Assembly: GCA_046349935.1 (NCBI GenBank)
Contig: JAXMBK010000005.1
Coordinates: 248,001-312,000, forward strand
Direction of reading: 5' to 3'
Length of the DNA: 64,000 nucleotides
Source of the DNA: CAIXSC01 sp046349935
Lineage (GTDB): Bacteria > Planctomycetota > Planctomycetia > Pirellulales > Pirellulaceae
Under the pieces are notes generated by a model. The model was not told where the DNA came from, did no database searches, and saw only the letters and a list, made by a program, of their open reading frames with translations. Of this stretch, positions 1 through 8,509 are shown one piece after another (position 1 is the first letter of the stretch; each line of letters begins with the position of its first letter). The position numbers and the translations under genes were made by a program.

Positions 1-2
1 AA

Positions 3-944
3 GCCAGCGTCACGGCTTACGTCGCGCTCGATCGGGAATTCTCCGCTCCGTGGCTCGAGAAATTTCAGGCTGAAACGAAAATCGAAGTCATTCCCAAATA
101 CGACGTCGAATCCACCAAGACCGTCGGGCTGGTCAACGCCCTCTTGTTGGAACGTCAGCGGCCGCATTGCGACGTCTTTTGGAACAACGAGATCTTGCAC
201 ACGCTGCGGCTGCAGCGCGAAGGCTTGCTTGAGCCCTTCGATACGCCCGTTGCGCAAACGATTCCTCCCAACTACCGCGATCCTCAGGGCTGTTGGTACG
301 GCTTTGCCGCGCGCGCTCGCGTCCTCTTGGTCAACCACGACATGGTTGACGCGGCCGACGAACCGACGACGATCGAGGCCCTCGCCGATTCGAAGTGGAA
401 GGGGAAAGCGGGGATTGCCAAGCCGTTGTTCGGGACCACCGCCAGCCACGCGGCCGTGCTTTTCGCTCGCTGGGGACGCGCTCGTGCGGAGAAGTTCTTC
501 CGCGCGGTGCAGGAGAACGCGCTGACGATGAGCGGCAACAAGCAGGTGGCGGTTTCCGTGGGGCGCGGGCAGCTTGCCTGGGGCCTCACCGACACCGACG
601 ACGCCATCGTCGAAATCGAATCGGGGTCGCCGGTCCACCTCGTCTATCCCGACCAAGCGTCGGACCAGGACGGAACGCTGCTGATCCCCAATACGTTGGC
701 CGTCATTCGCCACGCACCGCATGCCGCTTACGCGCGGCAGTTGGTGGAGTACCTCTTGCGGCCGGAGGTGGAAGAGTCGCTGGCGCGTGGACCGAGCGCT
801 CAGTTTCCCTTGCATCGACAATCGACCGTGCGCCCGCGCGTCGTGACCGAGTCGACGCCGCGGTGGATGGAGGTCGATTTTCACGCCGCCGCAGAGGCGT
901 GGGATCACGCCTCGCGGTGGCTCAAACAACTCTACTTCGCCTGA
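3..944 (+). CDS. ABC transporter extracellular solute-binding protein, iron(III)-type (5' truncated)
   Basis: The frame is open from the window edge, so the signal peptide and N-terminus are missing; about 313 residues remain. The protein resembles the FbpA-like periplasmic binding proteins that deliver ferric iron or similar ligands to an ABC permease. Recognisable blocks are the N-terminal strand with VTAYVALDREFSAPWLEKF, the VNHDMV segment, KWKGKAGIAKPLFGTTASH, and SGNKQVAVSVGRGQLAWGL followed by TDTDD, a typical stretch of this family. Permease and ATPase genes are not in view and could lie upstream. The 3' end overlaps the convergent phosphoglycerate kinase gene by 13 bases. Family assignment is solid; the ligand is inferred only from the closest family and could be another small ion or molecule. 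Confidence 0.88.
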   Translation, partial: ASVTAYVALDREFSAPWLEKFQAETKIEVIPKYDVESTKTVGLVNALLLERQRPHCDVFWNNEILHTLRLQREGLLEPFDTPVAQTIPPNYRDPQGCWYGFAARARVLLVNHDMVDAADEPTTIEALADSKWKGKAGIAKPLFGTTASHAAVLFARWGRARAEKFFRAVQENALTMSGNKQVAVSVGRGQLAWGLTDTDDAIVEIESGSPVHLVYPDQASDQDGTLLIPNTLAVIRHAPHAAYARQLVEYLLRPEVEESLARGPSAQFPLHRQSTVRPRVVTESTPRWMEVDFHAAAEAWDHASRWLKQLYFA

Positions 945-2335
945 AGCGCTGCCATGCGGAGTGCGACGAGGTACGGGACCGGGTCGCTGCCGAGGGCGTT
1001 GAGCACGGTGCCGCCGGCGGTGAAGCAGTGGGTCACCCAGTCCGGACCGCCGAATCGCTCGAGCGCCGTGCCGCCTTCGCCGCCGCCCACGTACACCTCG
1101 ATGCCCGCGTCTTTCATCCGTTTGAACTCTGCCACGAACTCCTTCGTCCCTCGTTCAAACGGCGCCTCTTCGAACTTCCCGAACACGCCGTTGTGGAACG
1201 CGACGCTCGCATCGCCGTTGGCGCCGGAGCGGTGAGCGGCGATGAATTCGCCGACCTTCTCCGAGAAGAAGGCGTTCGTCTTCGGGCCGATGTCGAGCTG
1301 AATGCGGCCCGGGCCGATCGTTTCGGAGACCGTGCCGTCGGTGAGCGTAAAGTCGACCGGCAGGACGAACTCGATGCCCGCTTGGCGACCTTCGGTCAGC
1401 ATCTTCTTGGCCTGCTCCAATCGCTTGGCCGGGACGTAGAAGGGGGCGTCAACATGGCTGGCTTCTTCCGCGAAGCCGATGTGGAAGTCGCCGCCCTGGA
1501 GCTGCGCGTCGGCCTTCTTCATGACCATGGCGAGCGACCCGGCGACGAACAGCTTGCGCACATGGCCGCGACGGATGATCGCTTCCATGTCATCCAGCTT
1601 GTCGGCCTTCAAACCGCTGAACACCACCAGCTGCGCTTTGAGGCAGCGGAGCATCGGGCCCGAGAACTGTTCCGCGGCATACTTGCCCAACGCCACGCGC
1701 GTCATGGCCGCCGGCAACACGGTGCTCGACGCATCGAGACTGCCCGCCGAAAACGCTTCGTTGACGAAGACCGAACCGATCTTGGCGGCGACTTCGTTGG
1801 CAACCTGCGCCAGGGCCGGCGCCTCTTTCGGCAAATCGTCCGGCTTCGCCTTCCACAGCTTCCGTTCAATGTCGTAGATGCGCGTGTTTTCCAACAAGAT
1901 GACGGACCCGTCCTTCGCCTTCTTGATGGCGTCGGTGATCGAGTCGCGGATGGTGTTCTTCACCGGGTCGAGCCAGTTAGTGTAGAAGGCGACGTTGACG
2001 CCCAGGATGTCGCTCAACCGTTGACGCACCGCATACAGCGATGTGCACGGATCGCGTCCGATGTGGCCGAGCACCACTTGCTTCCAGCCCTTGGCGCGAC
2101 CGAACTCCAGCGTCTCGCGCATGCTGCGCAAGCGAATGTCCCCGTCGCCGACCTTGGCGCCAGGCTTGCAGTCGGTGTCGCCGCGGACCACCACCACCGT
2201 GCCGGCGGGGAGATCGCCGAGCGAATCGAGGGTGGGGATGTCGGCCAGGTATTGTTCGAGCGTCAGGTCGGGAAAACCATCGGCGCCCATGAGAGCTCGA
2301 GTCCAGGCAACCATCGATTCGGCGTTCGCGCCCAT
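932..2335 (-). CDS. divergent phosphoglycerate kinase-like protein
   Basis: 467 residues, longer than the roughly 395-residue norm because of an N-terminal extension of about 40 residues. Phosphoglycerate kinase interconverts 1,3-bisphosphoglycerate and 3-phosphoglycerate in glycolysis. Seen: VVRGDTDCKPG in place of RVDFNVP, GHIGRDP (HLGRP), ILLENTRIYDIE (LLENVRFY), VFVNEAFSAGSLDASST (canonical FVNDAFGTAHRAHAST), SGLKADKLDD, HNGVFGKFE (WNGPMG), GGGEGGTALERFG and AGGTVLNALG. The nucleotide-side glycines and several arginines are kept, but the substrate-site HR of the FGTAHRAHAS block is replaced by SL and the Asn of DFN by Asp. GGAG lies 10 bases before the chosen ATG. Probably a paralogue rather than the housekeeping enzyme; activity is uncertain, so no pgk symbol is given. 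Confidence 0.82.
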   Translation of the reverse strand: MGANAESMVAWTRALMGADGFPDLTLEQYLADIPTLDSLGDLPAGTVVVVRGDTDCKPGAKVGDGDIRLRSMRETLEFGRAKGWKQVVLGHIGRDPCTSLYAVRQRLSDILGVNVAFYTNWLDPVKNTIRDSITDAIKKAKDGSVILLENTRIYDIERKLWKAKPDDLPKEAPALAQVANEVAAKIGSVFVNEAFSAGSLDASSTVLPAAMTRVALGKYAAEQFSGPMLRCLKAQLVVFSGLKADKLDDMEAIIRRGHVRKLFVAGSLAMVMKKADAQLQGGDFHIGFAEEASHVDAPFYVPAKRLEQAKKMLTEGRQAGIEFVLPVDFTLTDGTVSETIGPGRIQLDIGPKTNAFFSEKVGEFIAAHRSGANGDASVAFHNGVFGKFEEAPFERGTKEFVAEFKRMKDAGIEVYVGGGEGGTALERFGGPDWVTHCFTAGGTVLNALGSDPVPYLVALRMAALQAK

Positions 2336-2419
2336 CCGTCACATCTCCGAAAAGTTCTAAACGTGGCTCTGCTGAATCAGCCTTGAATTGGCTTTATCGA
2401 AGCCAAAACATAGCAGTTT

Positions 2420-4900
2420 TTACGGTCGCTCGAAACTCCACGCCGTCGCCTCGTGCGCCGTCGCCGTGATGATCAAGGCGTCGCCGTCATAGCGCAGCGT
2501 CGCTAAACCGGTCGCTGCTTCGCCCAGGGCAAAGTAGTCCGAGAAACTGCCGTCGGCCGAGATCAAGTGGACCGTTCCGTCCGCCGCCGTCAGCACCCAA
2601 AAGGGCTCTCGCTCGACGAACAGCAAGGCCGCTCGAATCGGTTCCCACGGCGACTCGCGGGGCCGCGCCGGCAGCGGGTAGTTCCAAGCCTGCCGAAAGC
2701 GTTCGTCGAACGCGACAAGTGCGGTGCGTCCCATGCTGTTTGCGGCGAGACCGGCCGCCTTGGAGGCTGATTCGGGCGGAAAACCGGCCGCAATGACGTG
2801 CTGCAATCGCCAGTCGCGAACCTCTTCGAGCGGTTCAAGTTGCCCGCTGGCGGACAGCCGCTGCGCGCGTCCTCGCTCGTCTCCAAACCAGAAGCTCCAA
2901 CCTGCTTTGCCGCCCGCCGCCGGCAGCGGCGGCGCCACGGCCAGCCAGCTGGCCTCGCGCGGTAGAGACGCCGTCGGTGCAAGCATCTGACCATCGATGC
3001 CGAACCAAGCCAGCGGCGCAACGCCCCCCGGACCGCTTGGGGCGCGCACGACCAACTCCGGTGCGCCGGACCCAGTGCGGTCGAGCCACTCGATTTCGGG
3101 CGCCGTCTGCGACGACGCGTCGCCGGCTGCGGCGGCAGGCACGATTGGGCTGGCGATCAGGGCGCCTTGTTCGTCGAGCAAAAACACGCGGGGCGGCTGG
3201 CGGGCGGCAATCGCCCAACGCCCCGCTCCTTCCCCCAGCGGCCAGAATCGAGCTCGTTCCGCGCGTGCGTCGGCGGGGATTGCCAAGGGGCGTCGCTCGA
3301 GTTCCTTGCCCGTCGGGGACAACTCAATCAGCGTGCGCCCCGCCTCGATGACGAACAGACGCGCTCGGCCGCCTGCGCCCTGCACGGCGATTAGTCCGCC
3401 GAGTTCCGTGAACCCCTGAATCGACCAACGCGACGTTCTCTTGAGTCGCTTCGGGCCGGCGGCGGGGACGAACTGCGGAGCGGCAGCGGCGGCGTTTGCG
3501 TCAATGCCGGGCGACTCGGCTTGGGGTGCGGGCGGCTGTTCGCCGGAGGCGACGGCCAGTTCCTGTTCGTACCGCCGTCGCTCGGCCGCGTCTTTCGCCA
3601 ACACTTCGGCCGCGACGTCCTCTCCCTTCGTCAGGCGTTCGAGGATCGCGGGCAGTTCCTCGGACAATTGCGGGTTTGCGCCGACTTCGACGATCTGCAC
3701 GATGCCGGCGGCATCAAGCACCAGCAGCGCGGGCGAGCCTTGAAAGTGAAAGAGGTCGCGGCCATAGGCTTCTAAGTCGCGGACGACGGGCAGCGTCACG
3801 TTCCAGTCGCGCAGGAATGATTCGATGTGCGATGAGTCGACGGTCGACGGTTCGGTGCAGACGCCGTAAACGGTCGCCGACTTGTCCTTTTGGAAGACGG
3901 CCTCTAACTGCTGCAACGCCGTTTGACAGGCCGGATGTTCATGAAACCACATCAAGACCGCCGGCTTGCCGTGGAACGATTGGCGAGCGACGGGGCGGCC
4001 CTCCAGCGTTTGCAAAGCGAACTCGCCCGCCGGTTTGCCGAATAGCTCGCTTGGGAGTGGTTGAGGAGGAGGCACAAAGTAGCGCACGCGCCGGCCGCCG
4101 TCGGGGATCGGCGATCGACGTTGCCGCATGCGTCCGGGATAGTCCAGCACTGCTTCGTGAAACTCGGCAGTCAGCTTCACGTCTTGCAGGTGTTCCGCCT
4201 GGGCTAGCTCCGGCTGCAGCGCTTCTCGCGGAAACTCAATCTTGCGCACGGTGTAGTACGCCGGGTCGATCCAGACAAAGTGCACGCCGACCGGGGCGTC
4301 AATCTCCACCTTCAAGCAGTTTGCGCCCGAGAGCGGTTCTTCGCCGACGATCTTTCGAGCCAAGGTGGAGTCGGTCAGAAGTCGCCAACCGTCGTCTCCC
4401 AGCAGCAATTCGAGTTGCGGGGGGAGCCGGCCCTGGTCGTTCGCGAGGACGGCGCTGGAAAGTTGCTGCAACAGGATTTTGTCCGAGGCGAAGTCGGCGA
4501 CGCTGAGCTGTGCGGGGGCGGGGCGGTCGAGGATTTGGCCGTCGAGGTCTCGCGTCCCTTCATCGCGGATGCGTGCTTGAAAGCGTCGCCCGTCGCAGTA
4601 GACGACCGATTTGTAAGCTCGCAGCGCAAGGCGATTGGGACGCGCGAACGAAACGGAGATATCCGCTTTGTCGCTGACTCGCTGATCGCCGTCTCGATAC
4701 GACAGCTCGATGGTCGCTTTGTCCTCGTAGCGAGTGCCGTTGCGGTAGGCGCGGACGACGTTGTCGAGCAGCTCGTCGACCGGAATGGCCGTGTTCTGCG
4801 ACGGTTCTTCGACCGTCGCGACTCGGTCGCTTGAGCATCCCGCGGCGAGCGACAGGAGGATGCTAAATGTGCCGAACGTGACGAACAACGCGTGCCTCAT
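2420..4900 (-). CDS. lipoprotein with LolA/DUF2092-like, redoxin-like and beta-propeller-like regions
   Basis: 826 residues from the ATG at 4900. The frame stays open upstream, but this ATG opens a clear lipoprotein signal ending LSLAAGC (lipid-accepting Cys22). Residues about 35-270 resemble the outer-membrane lipoprotein sorting/DUF2092 fold (long beta strands, ending near FVWIDPAYYTVRKIEF). About 285-440 is an AhpC/TlpA-like redoxin (GEFALQTLEGRPV, KPAVLMWFHEHPACQTALQQ, GSPALLVLDAAGIV). It has only Cys325 where thioredoxin-type proteins carry CxxC. About 490-826 has repeated WSIQG/LFVIE/WLAV strands suggesting a beta-propeller. Likely attached to a membrane facing the periplasm. Divergently transcribed from the LarA-like gene across about 116 bp. 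Role unknown; a redox-sensing or scaffolding function is inference. Confidence 0.8.
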   Translation of the reverse strand: MRHALFVTFGTFSILLSLAAGCSSDRVATVEEPSQNTAIPVDELLDNVVRAYRNGTRYEDKATIELSYRDGDQRVSDKADISVSFARPNRLALRAYKSVVYCDGRRFQARIRDEGTRDLDGQILDRPAPAQLSVADFASDKILLQQLSSAVLANDQGRLPPQLELLLGDDGWRLLTDSTLARKIVGEEPLSGANCLKVEIDAPVGVHFVWIDPAYYTVRKIEFPREALQPELAQAEHLQDVKLTAEFHEAVLDYPGRMRQRRSPIPDGGRRVRYFVPPPQPLPSELFGKPAGEFALQTLEGRPVARQSFHGKPAVLMWFHEHPACQTALQQLEAVFQKDKSATVYGVCTEPSTVDSSHIESFLRDWNVTLPVVRDLEAYGRDLFHFQGSPALLVLDAAGIVQIVEVGANPQLSEELPAILERLTKGEDVAAEVLAKDAAERRRYEQELAVASGEQPPAPQAESPGIDANAAAAAPQFVPAAGPKRLKRTSRWSIQGFTELGGLIAVQGAGGRARLFVIEAGRTLIELSPTGKELERRPLAIPADARAERARFWPLGEGAGRWAIAARQPPRVFLLDEQGALIASPIVPAAAAGDASSQTAPEIEWLDRTGSGAPELVVRAPSGPGGVAPLAWFGIDGQMLAPTASLPREASWLAVAPPLPAAGGKAGWSFWFGDERGRAQRLSASGQLEPLEEVRDWRLQHVIAAGFPPESASKAAGLAANSMGRTALVAFDERFRQAWNYPLPARPRESPWEPIRAALLFVEREPFWVLTAADGTVHLISADGSFSDYFALGEAATGLATLRYDGDALIITATAHEATAWSFERP

Positions 4901-5016
4901 GCCATAGTCTCCTGAATGGCACGCATTATGGGAGGCGCCGGGGGAAAGGTAAACGCGGCGGCAGCGAGTCGCTCGCACCCTAGGCATCGGCCGCGCGTTT
5001 GGAATACGATTGCCGC

Positions 5017-6282
5017 ATGACTCACCCGTTGCCCTATGGAAATGGCTGCTCCCTGTCGCTCGACTGGACCCAGTCGCTGTGCGTCGCCGAATGTCGGTTG
5101 CCGGTTGGCGAATCGGTAGTCGACGCGGCGGTAGCCGCACGCGATGCGCTGCGCCAGCCGCTCGATTACCCGCCGCTTCAGGACGCCCTCGTCCCCGGCG
5201 ATCACGTCGTGGTGACGGTGGAACCGGGGGTGCCGCAGACGCCGGCGATCGTGGCGGGCGTCGTGCGGGGCCTCGCCGCGGGCGGCGTCTCTTCGGAGTG
5301 CGTCACGGTGCTCGCGGCAACGCCGTTGGGCGAAGCGCCGCCCGACTCGATCAATGAAGAAGGCTTGGTGCTTGAGCCGGAAAAGTCGTGGTTGTTGTCG
5401 GCGCTGTCGGACGAAGAGCGGCGCGGCATCCAGGCGGCGTGGCACGTCCCCGAGGCGCAAGGGGCCGTGTCGTACCTCGCGGCGACAGACGAAGCAGATC
5501 CCGTTTACGTCGCTCGACGCATCTGCGATGCCGACTTGGTCATTCCCATCGGCGTCCAACGCATCGATGATACACTCGGCTATTTGGGCGCCGCTGGCTC
5601 GCTCTTTCCGACCTTCTCCGACGTCGCCACACGCCGTCGACTGAGTCCGTGCGACTTGCGGCAATGGCGCAAACAGCGCACCGATTGGCGACAAGAGGCG
5701 GCCCAGGCCCAATGGCTGCTCGGCGTTCAGTTCGTCGTGCGCGTCATTCCCGGTCGAGCCGATTCGGTGTTGGCGGTGATCGCCGGACAAGCGGAAGCGG
5801 CCGAGCGGAATGCGGCGAAGCGGTGCCGAGCGGCGTGGCGCGGCGCGACGCCGCACGAAGCGGACCTCGTGGTGGCCGCCATCGACGGCGGCGAATCGGA
5901 GCAAACGTGGGACAACGTCGCGCGAACGTTGGCGATGGCCAATCGGATCGTCAGCGCCGAAGGGGTGATTGTGTTGTGCACCGACCTGCAGCAAGCGCCG
6001 GGACCTGCCTTGCGCAGCGGCGCCGCCGCAGCGGGGGGAAGGCGACGAACGGCGCGCGAGGAAGAACGGCCCGTCGATGTGCTGCCGGCCGCCGTGCTCG
6101 CCGATCTGGCTCAGTCGCATCGCTTGTATCTGTGGAGCCGCCTGGCGGATGACGTCGTGGACGAAGTCGGGTTCACCCCCGTCTCGACGGAAGACGAGTT
6201 AGCGCGGTTAAGTCGCGGGCTCAAGACGTGCGTGGTGGTGAGCGGCGGACAGTTTGCGAGCGTCGCCGTGCGGGCCAGCTAG
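5017..6282 (+). CDS. LarA/DUF2088-like protein (lactate racemase family), catalytic motifs not conserved
   Basis: 421 residues from the ATG at 5017, close to the length of lactate racemase LarA (about 424). The N-terminal domain follows the family pattern: a YGNG start, a pair of strands, GDHVVVTVEPGVPQTPAIVAGVVRGLAAGG, then a strand VTVLAATPLG where the nickel-pincer enzyme has an NGTHR-type segment. In the second half, VIPIGVQRIDDTLGYLGAAGSLFPTFSD stands where the family has the GFSGG-K cofactor-lysine region; I see no equivalent lysine or the expected histidines. It may be a non-catalytic or altered-specificity member. It is transcribed with ygfZ, whose probable start is 72 bases downstream. 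Family membership is a fold-level judgement from sequence pattern. Confidence 0.7.
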   Translation: MTHPLPYGNGCSLSLDWTQSLCVAECRLPVGESVVDAAVAARDALRQPLDYPPLQDALVPGDHVVVTVEPGVPQTPAIVAGVVRGLAAGGVSSECVTVLAATPLGEAPPDSINEEGLVLEPEKSWLLSALSDEERRGIQAAWHVPEAQGAVSYLAATDEADPVYVARRICDADLVIPIGVQRIDDTLGYLGAAGSLFPTFSDVATRRRLSPCDLRQWRKQRTDWRQEAAQAQWLLGVQFVVRVIPGRADSVLAVIAGQAEAAERNAAKRCRAAWRGATPHEADLVVAAIDGGESEQTWDNVARTLAMANRIVSAEGVIVLCTDLQQAPGPALRSGAAAAGGRRRTAREEERPVDVLPAAVLADLAQSHRLYLWSRLADDVVDEVGFTPVSTEDELARLSRGLKTCVVVSGGQFASVAVRAS

Positions 6283-6354
6283 GCGATGCAATTCCCGGCG
6301 GTGCAGATTCCGGCGGTGCAGCGATTGGCGAACGTGAAGAAGGAATCGACAGCA

Positions 6355-7416
6355 ATGACCATGCCCCACGACGCATACTCGGCAGCTTGGGACGTCTTCA
6401 GGAGCGGCGGCGTCTTGCCGTGGTCGCCGCGCGGCCGCGTGGAGTTGCGCGGGAAGGATCGAGCAACCTTGTTGCACGGGTTGTGCACGAACGAGATCAA
6501 AAAGCTGCCGGTCGGTCGATCCTGCGAGGCGTTCTTCTGTCAGTATCAGGGACGCATCCTGGCGTACGGATTCGTCGAATGTCAGGCGGAGCGATTGATC
6601 ATCGAGACGCCGGTCGACCAAGTTGCATCGCTGATGAAGCACCTTGACAAGTACATCATTCGCGAAGATGTGCAGCTGGCCGACGTCAGTTCCGAGACGC
6701 GTGCATGGCTCTTTCTGAAAGACGCCGGCGCCGCCGTGCGGCGAGCGCTTCTGGGGCGCGCGACGGCCAGCGATGCGCCGATCACGGCGGCGGGGACGCC
6801 CGTGCGCTGGCGGACGACGGCTTGGAACCCAAACGGCCCCGATACAATCGTCGAGACGCCGGGCGCGGCGCCGGCGGCGGTGATTGAAGAGCTCTGCGAA
6901 TGGGTGCGCGGCCAGTTGGCAAGCGACGGGACGGCCGCCGCAGATGCTCGGCGGAGTGCAACGTTGCTGGACGCCGACGCGCTCGAATTGTGGCGCGTCG
7001 CCGCGAAGCTGCCCGAATACGGCCGAGACATTTCGGACGAAACGCTTCCCCAGGAAGTCGATCGAAATGAAACGGCGATTAGCTTCAACAAGGGGTGTTA
7101 CCTGGGCCAAGAAACGGTCGCTCGCATCGATGCTCGCGGACACGTGAATTGGAACCTGGCGGTATTCTTGGCGCCTGGAAGGACGACGGCCGACGGTCTG
7201 GCCGCCGGACAAACCTTGACGACTTCCGACAAGCCTGCCCTGCGAATCACCACGGCGCTCGACGTCCCCGCGCTCCGCGGCGTCTTGGGGTTGGGGTACA
7301 TTCGGGCCGAGCTGCGCCGCGCGGCGCGTCCGCAAGTCAGTTGCCCGGTGGCGGAAGGGGTGCTGACGACCTCCGCCGGCGAGGTGCTGATCAACCCGCA
7401 ACTTTCCTCGTCCTAA
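6355..7416 (+). CDS. ygfZ: YgfZ/GcvT-like folate-binding protein
   Basis: 353 residues. YgfZ-family proteins bind tetrahydrofolate and support assembly or repair of certain iron-sulfur enzymes; they share the fold of the glycine-cleavage T-protein. The diagnostic motif K-G-C-Y-x-G-Q-E is present as KGCYLGQETVARI with the key Cys at about residue 248. The N-terminal GRVELRGKDRATLLHGLCTNEIKKL is typical of the GcvT/YgfZ first domain. An ATG exists at 6286, but the ATG at 6355 has AAGGAA about 9 bases upstream and begins just before the conserved region, so it is preferred. It lies directly after the LarA-like gene on the same strand, suggesting co-transcription. The window also encodes H4MPT enzymes, so the exact pterin used in this organism is an open point. 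Confidence 0.9.
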   Translation: MTMPHDAYSAAWDVFRSGGVLPWSPRGRVELRGKDRATLLHGLCTNEIKKLPVGRSCEAFFCQYQGRILAYGFVECQAERLIIETPVDQVASLMKHLDKYIIREDVQLADVSSETRAWLFLKDAGAAVRRALLGRATASDAPITAAGTPVRWRTTAWNPNGPDTIVETPGAAPAAVIEELCEWVRGQLASDGTAAADARRSATLLDADALELWRVAAKLPEYGRDISDETLPQEVDRNETAISFNKGCYLGQETVARIDARGHVNWNLAVFLAPGRTTADGLAAGQTLTTSDKPALRITTALDVPALRGVLGLGYIRAELRRAARPQVSCPVAEGVLTTSAGEVLINPQLSSS

Positions 7417-7450
7417 TCTCCAGGCACTCGAGCCGCTCGGGAAACAGTCC

Positions 7451-8377
7451 ATGCGACACATAGGAAACGTTCCGACCGAATACGACGCCGTGCGCCTCGG
7501 CGACCACCTCTTTATGCAAGGGGTCGAAGTGCAAGTGGAGCCGGCGGGCGACGCTTGGGAAGTGTGGGTTCGGGATGAAGACCAGGTGGAAGTTGGCCGG
7601 CGTGAACTGGCTGCCTATTGTGCGGCGCCGCGCGACCCCCGTTACGACGCCGCTCAGGCCGCGGCCGCGCAACGACGCGAGGCGGTGGTTGTGGAACAAC
7701 GACGAGCTCGCGAGCGGATCGTCGACGTGAGCGAGGCGTTTGCGCGTCCGCGCCGCGGCCGTCGCCCGCTCGTCATGTTGTTGACCATTCTTTGCGTCGG
7801 CGTCTTTCTGTTTACCGATCAAGGTTCGAATCGTTCGGATCTCCGCAACGACTTGATGTTCACGGAGGTGAAGGCGGGGGGCCGCGCGTCGGCCGACGGC
7901 TGGCATTCGATTCGAGCCGGCGAAGTCTGGCGTTTAGTGACGCCCGTGTTCATTCACTTCGGCTGGGCGCACCTGATCATGAACATGCTGGCGCTGTCTT
8001 ATCTGGGAGGCTTGATCGAAGAACGGCGAGGCACGCCGTACCTGGCGGCCATGTTGTTCGTCATGGCGGTCGCATCCAACATCGTCCAATATCAGTGGAC
8101 CCATTCGCCGTTCTTCGGCGGCATTTCGGGCGTCTGCTTCGGACTGTTCGGCTACTTGTGGATGATGAGTGAATTCAGGCCGGAAGCGGGAATGGTGATG
8201 ACGCGCGAAAGCATCATCATGACGCTCGTGTTCTACGCCGTCTGCATGCTATCCGGATTGGAAGCCCTTTCCGGGAGCCTCGGCAAATGGATGCCCGCCA
8301 TCGCCAACGCGGCGCATACGGGCGGCCTGATCGTCGGCCTGATCTGGGGATACGTCGACGCCCGCCGCGGCGTTTGA
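7451..8377 (+). CDS. rhomboid family intramembrane serine protease
   Basis: 308 residues. Rhomboids cleave transmembrane proteins within the membrane using a Ser-His dyad. Residues about 1-110 are a soluble, charged N-terminal region; about 112-130 is the first hydrophobic segment (RPLVMLLTILCVGVFLF). The core then shows HFGWAHLIMNM (His174, Asn178), GGISGVCFGLFGYLW (catalytic Ser226 in GISG) and AAHTGGLIVGLIWGY (catalytic His289). All active-site elements are intact, so it should be active. The gene follows ygfZ by 34 bases. Substrates cannot be deduced. A long inverted repeat begins 14 bases after the stop codon. Confidence 0.93.
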   Translation: MRHIGNVPTEYDAVRLGDHLFMQGVEVQVEPAGDAWEVWVRDEDQVEVGRRELAAYCAAPRDPRYDAAQAAAAQRREAVVVEQRRARERIVDVSEAFARPRRGRRPLVMLLTILCVGVFLFTDQGSNRSDLRNDLMFTEVKAGGRASADGWHSIRAGEVWRLVTPVFIHFGWAHLIMNMLALSYLGGLIEERRGTPYLAAMLFVMAVASNIVQYQWTHSPFFGGISGVCFGLFGYLWMMSEFRPEAGMVMTRESIIMTLVFYAVCMLSGLEALSGSLGKWMPAIANAAHTGGLIVGLIWGYVDARRGV

Positions 8378-8390
8378 GGCCAGTGCCATC

Positions 8391-8475
8391 GTCGTGGACC
8401 GCTTCGCGGTCCAAGGCTTCTGCTTGGTTCCGGCCCGCTCGGCGGGCCGACGTTGACCGCGGAGCGGTCCACGAC
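8391..8475. repeat. long inverted repeat (21-bp arms) after the rhomboid gene
   Basis: Arms at 8391-8411 and 8455-8475 are reverse complements with one mismatch; both read outward as GTCGTGGACCGC and the loop holds a smaller GC-rich hairpin near 8431-8449. There is no T-tract, so it is not a textbook terminator. It may still shield or end the converging transcripts of the rhomboid gene and the gene at 8510. The arm core closely matches the inverted repeat at 33527-33587, suggesting a dispersed repeat family. Confidence 0.85.
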
Positions 8476-8509
8476 TTTCAGTCGTATTTGGCGAATCTCC
8501 CGGCAGGCG

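Noticed and set aside
395..2386. A plus-strand open frame of about 663 codons across the ABC protein end and the pgk-like gene
   Set aside because: Antisense to the phosphoglycerate kinase-like gene and out of frame with the solute-binding protein; high-GC third-position shadow with no recognisable motifs.
2388..2406. 7-bp hairpin TTGGCTT/AAGCCAA between pgk-like and lipoprotein genes, considered as terminator
   Set aside because: Short stem, and no T-run directly after it for the leftward transcript it would need to end.
4897..6120. A minus-strand open frame of about 407 codons opposite the LarA-like gene
   Set aside because: No conserved motifs and no ribosome binding site; overlaps the start of the lipoprotein gene and the whole plus-strand gene.
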